A stretch of 64,000 nucleotides of DNA from Rhodoplanes sp. Z2-YC6860 (GTDB taxonomy: Bacteria > Pseudomonadota > Alphaproteobacteria > Rhizobiales > Xanthobacteraceae): contig NZ_CP007440.1 in the NCBI RefSeq assembly GCF_001579845.1, positions 6,532,029 through 6,596,028 on the forward strand. The letters run 5' to 3'. Under the pieces are notes generated by a model. That model saw nothing but the letters and a program-made list of their open reading frames with translations, was not told the origin of the DNA and did no database searches. The position numbers and the translations under genes were made by a program. Positions 25,648-34,274 of the stretch are shown piece after piece. The first letter of the stretch is position 1; the number at the start of each line of letters is the position of its first letter.

Positions 25648-25749
25648 ATGAAAAAGTTGGCTTTGGCATTGGTTTTGGTGGTCGCGGGCGTGAGCCTGGG
25701 CGGCTGCTTCGTGGGTAAGTCACCGGCTCCGGTGATCACGAAGGGCTAA
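25648..25749 (+). CDS. Very small lipoprotein, 33 aa
   Basis: ACAGGGGCACAAA precedes the ATG. The product MKKLALALVLVVAGVSLGGC has a textbook lipobox (LGGC) followed by a 13-residue mature peptide FVGKSPAPVITKG. It resembles entericidin-type or other mini-lipoproteins common in rhizobia. A terminator follows 21 nt after the stop, so it is a complete single-gene unit. Confidence 0.8.
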   Translation: MKKLALALVLVVAGVSLGGCFVGKSPAPVITKG

Positions 25750-25770
25750 GCTCACCACTTAAACACGAAC

Positions 25771-25803
25771 AGGGGCATCGGAAACGATGCCCCTAATCTT
25801 TTG
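25771..25803 (+). terminator. Rho-independent terminator
   Basis: Perfect 10-bp stem AGGGGCATCG / CGATGCCCCT with a GAAA loop, then AATCTTTT. It closes the 33-aa lipoprotein transcript. Confidence 0.8.
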
Positions 25804-25875
25804 TGCACGCCTTGCTGCCGTGGTGATGAGCAGTTTTGTATAGCGGCCTTCGCTCGCCGGCCTTAAAGAAGTTTG

Positions 25876-27075
25876 ATGGCGGCGCAATCTGTCCGACGAA
25901 GGAAAGTATTCTATATCGCAGGTTACGATCCGGGAGCGGCGGCCGGGTTTTATCGGCGCTTCCTCCGCCAATTGGAGATTTTCAAGCGCACTTGGTGCGT
26001 TGAAAGCAAGTGCAGCGAGCGATCCATTTTCGAACAAGGCTCAACATGGTCCGTGACGACATCGTGCCGTGATTGGTCAGTTCAGACGGATTTTGTGCTG
26101 CTTTCATGGGACGACCTCATTGCCAAAGAAGCTTCCGGTCCGGCGTTAAGACGATTTAGCCGTGGTGCCGCTGTGTATGCAGATTTGATCCTGTCCGGCA
26201 CTTTGCATAGTTACTTCAAAGCCAATCCGCGATATTTTGCGTTCGCGATCGCTCCGTTTTTCCAGATCGCTGCACTGCTCATCCTGTCCTTTGTTGTGGG
26301 CTTCGCTGTGAGTTCGGGCCTACCCCCGCCCTGGTCTTCATTTAGCGGGGCGATCGCTGCAATGGCCGCCTTTATTGTCTTCCAGCACTGGCTTGGCCGC
26401 CGCTGGCGAATGCATCAAGCGCTCGACGACTGGATCATGTCGCTGGACTACATCCGCAAGAGGCGCGATGAACTGGAGACGCGCATCTCACGGTTTGCTA
26501 ATCTGATTTCGGCGGCAACATGTGACAACGCCGCAGACGAAATCCTTGTCGTGGGCCATAGCTTGGGCGCCACTTTCGCCGCGGATGCCCTAAGCCAAGC
26601 GCTTTGCTTGAAGGGCGTCGCCGTCGCATTTGCTTCGTTGGGAGCGACGATTCCCAAGTGCACATTGCATCCAGACGCATCATGGTTGCGCGACAGGATC
26701 GCTGGTGTCGCGCGCAACCCAACGGTCAGCTGGGTTGAGATCCAGACGCGTGCTGATCCGATCAGTTTCTTTCGCGTTCATCCGGTTTCGCTCAAGCGGG
26801 TTCATGAGGCTAATCAATTGCCTAGTGATAACCCGGTTATCCGCCGGGCTCGGCTCCAGCAAATGCTGGAACCGGCCACGTATAAAAAAATCCGATGGCG
26901 GCCGCTCCGACTTCACTATCAATGCGTCAGCGCCAATGAACGAAAAGCGCCGTACGACTTTTTTATGATGATCTGCGGGCCCGCTCCCGTTGCGATGTGG
27001 AGCAAGAGCGAGTTCGGCCTCATGAACATCGGCCACGACCCAGAGGCCGGCGATCCAAAGCGCGTCGTCGGATGA
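25876..27075 (+). CDS. Membrane protein with alpha/beta-hydrolase (lipase-like) domain
   Basis: A 399-aa protein. The start has RRRKVFYIAGYDPGAAAGFY, a motif like the first strand of an alpha/beta hydrolase. Two membrane segments lie at about residues 115-165 (FFQIAALLILSFVVGFAVSS; FSGAIAAMAAFIVFQHW). A nucleophile elbow VVGHSLGATFAADAL lies near residue 222-236. The C-terminal part is unassigned. It may hydrolyse a lipid or ester at the inner membrane; substrate unknown. Its stop overlaps the methyltransferase start (ATGA), so the two are translationally coupled. Confidence 0.75.
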   Translation: MAAQSVRRRKVFYIAGYDPGAAAGFYRRFLRQLEIFKRTWCVESKCSERSIFEQGSTWSVTTSCRDWSVQTDFVLLSWDDLIAKEASGPALRRFSRGAAVYADLILSGTLHSYFKANPRYFAFAIAPFFQIAALLILSFVVGFAVSSGLPPPWSSFSGAIAAMAAFIVFQHWLGRRWRMHQALDDWIMSLDYIRKRRDELETRISRFANLISAATCDNAADEILVVGHSLGATFAADALSQALCLKGVAVAFASLGATIPKCTLHPDASWLRDRIAGVARNPTVSWVEIQTRADPISFFRVHPVSLKRVHEANQLPSDNPVIRRARLQQMLEPATYKKIRWRPLRLHYQCVSANERKAPYDFFMMICGPAPVAMWSKSEFGLMNIGHDPEAGDPKRVVG

Positions 27076-27656
27076 CGATTCTTTTGGCCAAATTGATTTG
27101 GATTTGTGGTGTCATCTCTTGGTACCTAATCCGATATCCTTTTGCACGGCGAAGCAGGAAAACCAAGATCGTTCGCCGCGATTACAAGGTGCGTGAAGCC
27201 ATCTTGCTGACGATTTCAGCCGCGGGATTGGGTTTTCTGCCGGCGCTTTACATGTTTACGCCAGTTCTAAAAGTTGCCAATTATCCGATACAAATCTGGC
27301 AACCGTGGATGGGCGCGATCATCTTTGGTCTGGCGCTTTATATGTTTCGCCAGACCCATCGCGCCCTAGACCGATATTGGTCCGTCACCTTGGAGGTCAA
27401 GGAGCGACACATTTTGATGACCGACGGCGTGTACAAGCGCGTACGCCATCCAATGTACGCGGCGTTCTGGCTCTGGGCGCTGGCCCAGGCCGTTCTCATT
27501 CCGAATGCGATTGCCGGACTTGCCGGTCTCGTCGGCTTCGGAACTCTATACTTCCTCCGCGTGAGGAAAGAGGAAGCTTTGATGATTGAGACATTTGGTG
27601 ATGAGTACAAACTCTACATGCAACGGACACACCGCGTCATTCCGCACGTATATTGA
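27072..27656 (+). CDS. Isoprenylcysteine carboxyl methyltransferase (ICMT/PEMT)-like membrane protein
   Basis: A 194-aa protein with about five membrane helices and the ICMT/PEMT C-terminal signature: DGVYKRVRHPMYAAFWLWAL, RKEEALMIETFGDEYKLYMQ and RTHRVIP. The RHPMY and E(x)xF-x-x-EY motifs bind S-adenosylmethionine in this family. Bacterial members methylate unknown lipids or small molecules. It starts inside the stop of the hydrolase gene, so the pair probably acts on one substrate. Confidence 0.85.
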   Translation: MTILLAKLIWICGVISWYLIRYPFARRSRKTKIVRRDYKVREAILLTISAAGLGFLPALYMFTPVLKVANYPIQIWQPWMGAIIFGLALYMFRQTHRALDRYWSVTLEVKERHILMTDGVYKRVRHPMYAAFWLWALAQAVLIPNAIAGLAGLVGFGTLYFLRVRKEEALMIETFGDEYKLYMQRTHRVIPHVY

Positions 27657-28256
27657 TTAGGTTTGAGGTGCTTGCGGCTTTGACGAGCGCTTGCTTGTGG
27701 AAGCACCATCCGGATGGTTCGCGACATTAAGCGCCTTCAACGCCGGCACAAACGCGTACGAAACTTGGAACGACCCGGGCACCGTAAGTCCGATTGCCTC
27801 GGCTAGCTCGCCGATGAAGTGATTGCAGTTATTTGTCACTGCGTTCCAGGTTGGTGACCGGTTTGTTTTTGCTTTCGCAATTGCAGCAGTTAACCGGGCG
27901 TATTGCGCGTTGGTCAACGAAACACGATAGCGCGAGGCGATCGGCAATTTCAGGACGTCTGGATCCCATTCGGTGTTCGCCGGCACGGGAAGAACATGAC
28001 CGATGGCCATGATGGCGTAATTTCCCATCGGATGCAGATCGGTGTACTTCACGCGCGATCCGGCACCATAAGCCGCATAGCTGTGACCATAGGCGCCGAT
28101 CGTGGCCACCCTGAACTCGATGAAATAAGAGTGGCCCTCCGAAGCAGTGGCGGTGGACTTGGCCGGCTGAGCTAGGCTGACTGATACGGTCAGCCCTGCC
28201 AGGATGAAAGACAACGCGACAGCAATGCCAACGCGCTTCGCCCGATGAGCAAACAT
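27657..28256 (-). CDS. Exported protein with conserved NCN motif (paralogue 1)
   Basis: GGGGAGCGCTGG precedes the ATG. A signal peptide (about residues 1-29, ending SLAQ) is followed by YFIEFRVATIGAYGHSYAAY, LHPMGNYAIMAIGHVLPVPA, YRVSLTNAQYARL and AVTNNCNHFIGELAEAIGL. The order YG-H ... LHP ... IGH ... W-x-AV-x-x-NCN-x-x-x-G-x-x-A is shared with the protein at 28953-29858. A Cys in an NC motif with preceding His residues recalls papain-like (NlpC/LRAT-type) enzymes, but that is inference. It lies 11 nt after the L,D-transpeptidase gene, same strand. Confidence 0.65.
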   Translation of the reverse strand: MFAHRAKRVGIAVALSFILAGLTVSVSLAQPAKSTATASEGHSYFIEFRVATIGAYGHSYAAYGAGSRVKYTDLHPMGNYAIMAIGHVLPVPANTEWDPDVLKLPIASRYRVSLTNAQYARLTAAIAKAKTNRSPTWNAVTNNCNHFIGELAEAIGLTVPGSFQVSYAFVPALKALNVANHPDGASTSKRSSKPQAPQT

Positions 28257-28267
28257 CCAGCGCTCCC

Positions 28268-28780
28268 CTAATGCATTACAACAACTTTGGTGCCCACGCC
28301 CACACGTTCGTAAAGGTCCAGTACGTCCCTGTTGTACATCCGGATGCAGCCATAGGAGACGTAACCGCCGATAGACGACGGATTGTTCGTCCCGTGGATT
28401 GCATATTGACCATCGGCTAGCAGCAGAGCGGCCGCCCCCATCGGATTGCTGGGGGAGCCGGCGGGTATCACATCAGGTATTGATGGCCGGTCTCGCTTGA
28501 TTTCGTCGGGCGGTGACCATGCGGGCTTCAGCCGCTTGCTGTATATGAAGGACGTGCCGGCCCATTGTTTGCCTGCACGGCCAACTCCGACCGGATAGCT
28601 CAACGCATGCCCTGGTCCTGTCATTAGATACAGGCGGCGTTGCGTTGTCTTCACGACAATCGTACCGGCGGAAAAGTCTAAGTTGGTGGCGACCTGCTGG
28701 GCGGCCCCCGCGGCTGACGGAGGGAGCACCGCAAGCCACGAGATCAGCAGAATCGGTCCAGCTAGTCGAAACAATTTCAT
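28268..28780 (-). CDS. L,D-transpeptidase (YkuD/ErfK family)
   Basis: A 170-aa exported enzyme: signal peptide MKLFRLAGPILLISWLAVLP ... GA, then IVVKTTQRRLYLMTGPGHAL and the active-site block with His129 (YAIHGTN) and Cys145 in YVSYGCIRMYNRDV. The residue before Gly-Cys is Tyr where many family members have His; this variant is known in rhizobial ErfK proteins. It would cross-link peptidoglycan or attach protein to it. GGGAGCCCTC precedes the start. It forms an operon with the NCN protein downstream and is divergent from the second NCN paralogue. Confidence 0.88.
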   Translation of the reverse strand: MKLFRLAGPILLISWLAVLPPSAAGAAQQVATNLDFSAGTIVVKTTQRRLYLMTGPGHALSYPVGVGRAGKQWAGTSFIYSKRLKPAWSPPDEIKRDRPSIPDVIPAGSPSNPMGAAALLLADGQYAIHGTNNPSSIGGYVSYGCIRMYNRDVLDLYERVGVGTKVVVMH

Positions 28781-28952
28781 GAGGGCTCCCATGCTATGAA
28801 CCAATTCTTGAAGAGAGTGCCTGTGAACAACAAGAGGCTGATCCCGGGGCAATCGCAAAAAACAGTGGTCATGTGGCTTTTTGGCACTAGAGCACCAGTT
28901 CGGCGGGCGGCAAAAATAGGTTGCATCTCCCAGCATGATTTCGAGGTTCAGG

Positions 28953-29858
28953 ATGCAGAACGCCAAGGGTTCCGACGGGACCACTTTTCGGTCCGTATTG
29001 CGCCCTTTGGTCGGCGCTTTGTTCTCAAGTGTGCTGTTGGTTGTCAGCGCGCCGGTTTGGTCGCAGGAGCAACCGGTTGTTGAGCAAACAGCTGCGGCGA
29101 AGCCCAAGCCTGTCGCCGAGGCCACCCACGGTAGACCGGCGGACAAACCATATTACATCGAGTTCCGTGCGCGTAACGCCGACAGCTACGGACATACGTT
29201 CTCCATTTATGGAAAGGTCAACGCCAACGGCAAGGTTGGAAACTTCACCGTCGCCGGCTTGCATCCGATTTCGGAAAGCCCGTTGCCATGGATGATCGGG
29301 CACCTCGTCGTGGTGCCGTCGGAAACGGGAGCCAGTGATGGCGATACCGACGATCAGTATGTTCTGGCGCGTTTCCACGTGGCGTTGTCCGCCGAAGAGT
29401 TCAAAAAGGTTGTAGCGTACGTTAAGCAGCATCAGAAGAATTCCCCGATGTGGCACGCGGTCCTCTACAATTGCAACGCCTGGGTTGGCGACGTTGCCAA
29501 GTTCATGGGAATGGACACCCCCTCGTCACCACTGTTGATGCCGGCTGACTACATTGAGAGCCTGAAAAAACTCAACATGGGTAGGATCGGCATCATCGGC
29601 ACCCCCGTCGAGGTGGCGACGCCGGCGCAGTTGCGTCAAGCCAGACTGAAAGCTATTGCAGCGCAGGGCAGAAAATCTGCTGACGGGCCTGCTAAGAGCG
29701 CCGAGCACCCAGATGCTAAGGCACAAGGCGACAAGCCCCTACGGGAGAAGTCGTCAATGGCGAGGCCTCGAGACACAAAGCCACAAGCGGTCAAGCAACA
29801 AGCGTCCGCGACCGCAGCGGGAAAATTAGACCTGCCAGATCGCACAGCCGTCCAATAG
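28953..29858 (+). CDS. Exported protein with conserved NCN motif (paralogue 2)
   Basis: GAGGTTCAGG precedes the ATG at 28953, favouring it over 28935. After a signal peptide (VGALFSSVLLVVSAPVWSQ) the core reads YYIEFRARNADSYGHTFSIY, GLHPISESPLPWMIGHLVVV, FHVALSAEEFKKVV and AVLYNCNAWVGDVAKFMG, paralogous to 27657-28256. The last 100 residues are a Lys/Ala/Gln-rich tail. The final codons (KLDLPDRTAVQ) are inside duplication copy 2, and reappear as an orphan tail in copy 1. Confidence 0.65.
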   Translation: MQNAKGSDGTTFRSVLRPLVGALFSSVLLVVSAPVWSQEQPVVEQTAAAKPKPVAEATHGRPADKPYYIEFRARNADSYGHTFSIYGKVNANGKVGNFTVAGLHPISESPLPWMIGHLVVVPSETGASDGDTDDQYVLARFHVALSAEEFKKVVAYVKQHQKNSPMWHAVLYNCNAWVGDVAKFMGMDTPSSPLLMPADYIESLKKLNMGRIGIIGTPVEVATPAQLRQARLKAIAAQGRKSADGPAKSAEHPDAKAQGDKPLREKSSMARPRDTKPQAVKQQASATAAGKLDLPDRTAVQ

Positions 29859-29883
29859 TTCAAGGCCCTGCGTCTTACCCTGG

Positions 29884-30315
29884 TCAACCGCAGTCGCGCC
29901 CATACGCGCCCATCTGGCGAGCGACCATGGCAACGGTGGCATCCATCTGCCGCTTCGCTTCACGGGGATAGCGAAACTCAATGAGATTCCACCGTGAACC
30001 TCGGCAGGCCAAGTTGCCCTTCCGGTAGTAGATCTCTTCACCTCGGTATCCCGAGACGACGAACCATGACTCCCCGCCATCCTGGTAAGTGACCCGTTCA
30101 CCCGGTCGGTGGATGTACCGGTCTGGGCTTTGCGCCGGCTCGTGACCGAAACGGATGCGTGCCGAGCCATCCGGCGAGACGAAGACGCGGCCCGTGTTAC
30201 CTGCTGATCGAACCTGATGCCACCCAGGTGGCACTATTTGCGGCGAGGCTGCCATAGCACCCGCACTAATCACGGTGGTCGCAGCCACGAGAATAAGGGC
30301 ACGAAAGATCAGCAT
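29884..30315 (-). CDS. Exported hypothetical protein, 143 aa (copy 2)
   Basis: Same protein as 21762-22193 with a few differences (YPREAKRQ in place of YPRGAKRQ; VARQMG in place of VARNMG). Signal peptide and FVSPDGSAR core are intact in both copies, so both could be functional. Convergent with the NCN paralogue 2 gene. Confidence 0.75.
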   Translation of the reverse strand: MLIFRALILVAATTVISAGAMAASPQIVPPGWHQVRSAGNTGRVFVSPDGSARIRFGHEPAQSPDRYIHRPGERVTYQDGGESWFVVSGYRGEEIYYRKGNLACRGSRWNLIEFRYPREAKRQMDATVAMVARQMGAYGRDCG

Positions 30316-30450
30316 ACGTGCCCAACGAACTTGGACCGAGTAAGTTGCTCAGCCGCCAGAAAAGCCGTCGAGGTGTCTGCCGACCAGGAACGACAGCCGG
30401 GCAGCGGCATTTATCATGCGGATCGCGTTTCGTGTATGGGTGGCACCGTC

Positions 30451-30714
30451 ATGAACACAGAGGAAACTCATAGGCTTAAGGCCACTGAGATCCGGCGTCA
30501 GGCGCGCGCAGAGGGAAACGCCTCGACTCGTCTTGAGCTTGAGCTTTTGGCGCTTTCCTTTGACCGGCTAGCCGATCAGGCAAAACGCAACGCTCAGAAC
30601 AACATTGTTTACGAATACAATCCGGAGACAACTGCCGAGCACCGCCAGAGGAAGCGCCTACTGGCCCAGAGACAGCAGCAACAGCAACCACAGCCGCGAA
30701 AGCGACATCGGTGA
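30451..30714 (+). CDS. Small helical Gln-rich protein, 87 aa (copy 2)
   Basis: Encodes a protein identical to that at 22329-22592. Two identical copies 8 kb apart point to a very recent duplication or continuing gene conversion. Confidence 0.7.
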   Translation: MNTEETHRLKATEIRRQARAEGNASTRLELELLALSFDRLADQAKRNAQNNIVYEYNPETTAEHRQRKRLLAQRQQQQQPQPRKRHR

Positions 30715-30849
30715 TACCAGGCGCATCTGGCCAGCGACGGAGTCCGGTCAAAGCGAGGAGCCTGAATTCGGAACGCGCTCAGCAGCGAGGAGACCTAGCA
30801 AGACTTCTCAAGGGTCAAACATCGCGTGCTTGCCGGCAAAGGACACACA

Positions 30850-31408
30850 GTCTCGCCCTAACCGGCAGGGCTCATCAATCGTGTGTCGAGTTCTCCGAGG
30901 CCCTAAAGGGACGTCCGACCTTGGGAAGCCCTAGATCACGACACACCAGAACCTCGTCACGCATACCGCGGGTTTTGTTTGCGGAACCAGAACCTGATAC
31001 CGCCCTTGCTTCTGTGTCGATCCCCAGACCGACGGTGACGGCCTCCACCCAATCCCAGCCTCCCCCGGCTCAGGTGGGGGCCGATCATTTCTGCTTAGCC
31101 GCGAAAATCTGCAAAGAACGTCCTCCACTTATCAACCAGATGTGGAGGTCTTTTTCTCGTCGGTATGTCCGAAAGTGCTCGCAACAAGTTTTCATCGGGA
31201 ATGTTCATCAGGTGGCAGCTTCGGCTGCCGCGGTAGACGGCCCTCACAGCCCCCAACTCCCCCGGGGGCCGTCACATCTTGGCAGCCAGCCCCCGTTCGC
31301 TCCGAGAGACCTCACCTTCCATGGGCGAGGTCCCCTTGTTAGATGCGGAAGTCATCCTTCTTCAGCTGACAGGGCGCTTCGAAGCTTCTAATCTCAGCAA
31401 GGGGCAGC
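30850..31408. other. No convincing gene; possible hairpin terminator near 31115-31155
   Basis: About 560 bases. CCTCCAC / GTGGAGG with a 13-nt loop followed by TCTTTTT (around 31115-31155, plus strand) looks like a terminator, though no gene is clearly upstream. A second GC-rich hairpin (GACGGCCC ... GGGCCGTC, around 31238-31274) follows. A small RNA is conceivable but not supported by a known family. Confidence 0.35.
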
Positions 31409-32206
31409 ATGGGGCGGCACAGCACACGAATAAGGGATCTGTGGCGTAGCTTGCGCTTCTCAGCGCTGCGTCGCGTTCCGCCCCTATATTTCGCTTGGCT
31501 ATGCTGGGAAGAGGCGCGGTTGCGGTCGGCCAAGAACGGTGGGGGCGAGCGGTCCCTTCGGCAGCCGACCCTGCAAGACCGCGAATATGAGAGCCTTGAT
31601 AGCTTACGTCGCTACACGATCGTCGATGGAAGCAAGATTGCGATGGTCACGCGCCGGCAAGAGCGCCTCTGTTGGCTCGAGCCTGTATTTAACTCAATCG
31701 ATCAGCTACTCTGCTCGCGCGATCGCATAAGCGTCCACGAGGTGGGTTGCGGAAGCACGATCAATCTAAGGCTGCTCCGCGACAAATACGGTAATCGGGT
31801 GACGCTGTCGGGGTCAGATGTGGCGCCGGTTCAATCGAGTGAGTTCGATGTGCTGCGGGTGTCATTCGATGACCCGGCATATGTCCCCGAACACGCGTTT
31901 GACATCGTTTTCAGCAACACAGCGCTCTGTCTTTCCAAAAACCCGAACGTTGCGTTCAGAAACGTGCTCGCCTTATCGCACGATGTCGTCGTGCTGGTAG
32001 AGCCTATCGAGCATCTTGCCATGCAACATCAAAAGATGTTTCTCCGGCGAGCGGGACACTCTGCGTCGTGGGATGAGTTGGCAGCGGCAGATAGCTCAAA
32101 TGCGATTGTGGCAACAGGTCGCTGTCGATTGCCGTTTTCAATCAAGCATCCGGCAGCATTCATCACATTGCGGAAGCGGGATCGACTTACGAAGTCAGAA
32201 CGCTAA
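31409..32206 (+). CDS. SAM-dependent methyltransferase-like protein
   Basis: AAGGGGCAGC precedes the ATG. The 265-aa protein has an N-terminal basic helix, then a class I methyltransferase core: motif I ISVHEVGCGSTINLRLLRDK, an acidic strand LSGSDVAP, motif FDIVFSNTALCLSKNP, and VVVLVEPIEH. The SAM-binding glycine loop VGCGS is present. Substrate unknown. It stands alone. Confidence 0.75.
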   Translation: MGRHSTRIRDLWRSLRFSALRRVPPLYFAWLCWEEARLRSAKNGGGERSLRQPTLQDREYESLDSLRRYTIVDGSKIAMVTRRQERLCWLEPVFNSIDQLLCSRDRISVHEVGCGSTINLRLLRDKYGNRVTLSGSDVAPVQSSEFDVLRVSFDDPAYVPEHAFDIVFSNTALCLSKNPNVAFRNVLALSHDVVVLVEPIEHLAMQHQKMFLRRAGHSASWDELAAADSSNAIVATGRCRLPFSIKHPAAFITLRKRDRLTKSER

Positions 32207-32411
32207 GCGCGCATTCCGTTGCTGACCAAACCTATATGCCGCAGCAATCCCGCCGTAACCGCCTCCGGGGATAAGAGGAAGAATCGTTGCCGAGCCGGCC
32301 TTGGCATTTGCGTCAATCGACTTCCCGTCAGGAGTCTTTTTCGTCGAACAATCTGTCACGTGACGGTCGGAAACCGGACGAGCGTGCACCGTATTTCTTT
32401 CCCGGGCCGCG

Positions 32412-32588
32412 CTAGCCTGGAAAGTAGGGTGCCTGCTTGAGATTCGGCGGGAAGAGCGCTCCCGCCCTCGCTTCGTCAAGAGCGCGCTCGATGTAGTATT
32501 CAAGTGCCCCCTCTCCTAAGTCATTCGCCAGCATGTGCGCCGTTTCCAGCAGGCTAATGATCTTCTGAAATTGATCGTTCTCGGCCAT
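32412..32588 (-). CDS. Small hypothetical protein, 58 aa (LLxTAxMLANDL family)
   Basis: Starts MAENDQFQKIISLLETAHML followed by ANDLGEGALEYYIERALDEA; CAGGTGGCAGG lies upstream. It is paralogous to the 52-aa protein at 2518-2676 (shared SLL-x-TA-x-MLANDL core and an acidic AL-x-EA helix). The family is probably cytosolic and helical. Function unknown. Confidence 0.65.
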   Translation of the reverse strand: MAENDQFQKIISLLETAHMLANDLGEGALEYYIERALDEARAGALFPPNLKQAPYFPG

Positions 32589-32693
32589 CCTGCCACCTGT
32601 TCGCTACGACCGTCCCGTGGTCCATCGCAATGGATTCAAATCTGCTGTTTGAATGATACGCAAAATTCTGCCTGTCTCCAGCAACATGTTTCT

Positions 32694-34274
32694 ATGTCAA
32701 TCTATCGCGTCGAGACCGGGGGCTACGACCCCGAAGCCAGCACGCAAGCAGTATCACGCATCCGCGCCGCGGAGTATGTCCGCATGTCGACGGATCATCA
32801 GAGATATTCGATAGATAACCAATCCAATGCCATTCGAAGCTACGCAGACCGGCGGGGAATGGAGATCGTGCGGACTTATACCGACGCTGGGCGCAGCGGC
32901 CTCAATATCAGTGGGCGTACAGGCTTGCAGCAGTTGCTTGCTGACGTTCGGTCCGGAGCAGCCGACTACTCTGTTATCCTTGTCTATGACATTAGCCGGT
33001 GGGGCCGTTTTCAGGATTCAGACGAGCCTGCGGCTTACGAATATGCATGCCGAGTAATGGGCGTCCACGTCGCTTACTGCGCCGAGCAGTTCGAGAACGA
33101 TGGAAGCATAGGCTCCGACATCCAAAAAGTGGTCAAACGGCGTATGGCCGCCGAGTTCAGCCGCGAACTGTCGGTCAAGGTTTTCAGCGGTCAGGCCCGT
33201 CTTATCGAACTCGGGTATCGTCAAGGCGGTCAGCCGGGGCTTGGCCTGCGGCGGCAACTCTTCGACGAGACTGGCGCAGCGAAAGGCGAACTTGCCTTTA
33301 AACAGAAAAAGAGCATCCAGACCGACAGGGTCGTGCTCGTTCTAGGCCCGACGAAAGAACGCGCCATCGTCCGGAGCATATACAACGATTTTGTGAACAG
33401 AGGTTTGAACGAAGGGGAGATCGCGGCGCGTCTCAACGAGCGCGGCGTCCTGAACGGCAGCGGAAGGGCATGGGAACGCGGCGCCGTGCATAATATTTTG
33501 ACCAACGAAAAATACATCGGCAACAACGTATGGAACCGCGGATCGTCCAAACTCCGACAGCGCCGTGTACGAAACACCCCCAACCTTTGGATTAGGGCGG
33601 AGGGCGCGTTTCCAGCGATCGTCGAACGGTCCTTGTTCGATACCGCGCAGGACATGATTCGCGCGCGATCGCATCGGATGACCGATGACGAACTCTTGCA
33701 AACGCTTCGCAATATCCTCCATAGCCGGGGGCGTCTTTCGGAACCGATCATTAACGCCACTCTGCAAGGGCCTTCTACCGGTACATACAGACGCCGGTTC
33801 GGCTCACTACTCCGCGCCTACCAACTCATCGGCTATTCGCGCGAATGCGACTATCTCCCTGTCACGAGAAAACGGTTCCTCCAGCGCTTCCGTCCGAAGG
33901 TGGTTGAGCAAGTCATTGAGGGCATCGAGCGAGTCGGAGGCAAGGTTACGCTAGGCGGTTCTAATCGGCTGCTGGTCAATGGAGAATTTTCAGTGTCGAT
34001 CGTGGTGGTGCGCTGTCGCACGTACCCCGGAGGCTCCATGCGATGGATGATCCGGCTTGATCGCAGCGTCCTCTCGGACGTGACGATTGCTGTCCGGATG
34101 AACCATCTCAACAGCGCGGCGCGCGACTATCTCATTCTACCGACCGCGAACATCGACAGCGATGTCATGCGCGTGGCCGATTACAACGGTATCGCGCTCG
34201 ACGGTTATCGATTCGACTCTCTTGATCCGTTCTTCGAGATGGCTGGGCGCGTCCATTTGAAAGATGTGGCGTGA
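32694..34274 (+). CDS. Large serine recombinase
   Basis: A 526-aa recombinase. The catalytic domain has AAEYVRMSTDHQRYSIDNQS (nucleophile Ser32) and VYDISRWGRFQDSDEPAAYE. A Recombinase domain follows (ERAIVRSIYNDFVNRGLNEG; GRAWERGAVHNILTNEKYIG). The last 200 residues are specific to this subfamily and lack an obvious zinc ribbon. Such enzymes integrate or excise DNA between unequal sites. The stop overlaps the next ATG (TGATG), and the pattern repeats at the third gene, so all three form one transcript. No clear ribosome binding site at the start. Confidence 0.88.
   Translation: MSIYRVETGGYDPEASTQAVSRIRAAEYVRMSTDHQRYSIDNQSNAIRSYADRRGMEIVRTYTDAGRSGLNISGRTGLQQLLADVRSGAADYSVILVYDISRWGRFQDSDEPAAYEYACRVMGVHVAYCAEQFENDGSIGSDIQKVVKRRMAAEFSRELSVKVFSGQARLIELGYRQGGQPGLGLRRQLFDETGAAKGELAFKQKKSIQTDRVVLVLGPTKERAIVRSIYNDFVNRGLNEGEIAARLNERGVLNGSGRAWERGAVHNILTNEKYIGNNVWNRGSSKLRQRRVRNTPNLWIRAEGAFPAIVERSLFDTAQDMIRARSHRMTDDELLQTLRNILHSRGRLSEPIINATLQGPSTGTYRRRFGSLLRAYQLIGYSRECDYLPVTRKRFLQRFRPKVVEQVIEGIERVGGKVTLGGSNRLLVNGEFSVSIVVVRCRTYPGGSMRWMIRLDRSVLSDVTIAVRMNHLNSAARDYLILPTANIDSDVMRVADYNGIALDGYRFDSLDPFFEMAGRVHLKDVA

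Larger units (their letters stand above)
29807..30849. repeat. 1.04-kb direct duplication, copy 2 (probable original)
   Basis: Matches 21682-22726 almost base for base. Here the left edge is continuous with a complete gene (28953-29858), whereas copy 1 has only its last codons, so this location looks ancestral. No transposase, inverted ends or target duplication was seen at the edges. Confidence 0.95.

Noticed and set aside
30711-31391. 226-codon frame after duplication copy 2
   Set aside because: Product is Ser/Arg/Pro-rich without family features, and hairpins interrupt the region; no ribosome binding site.
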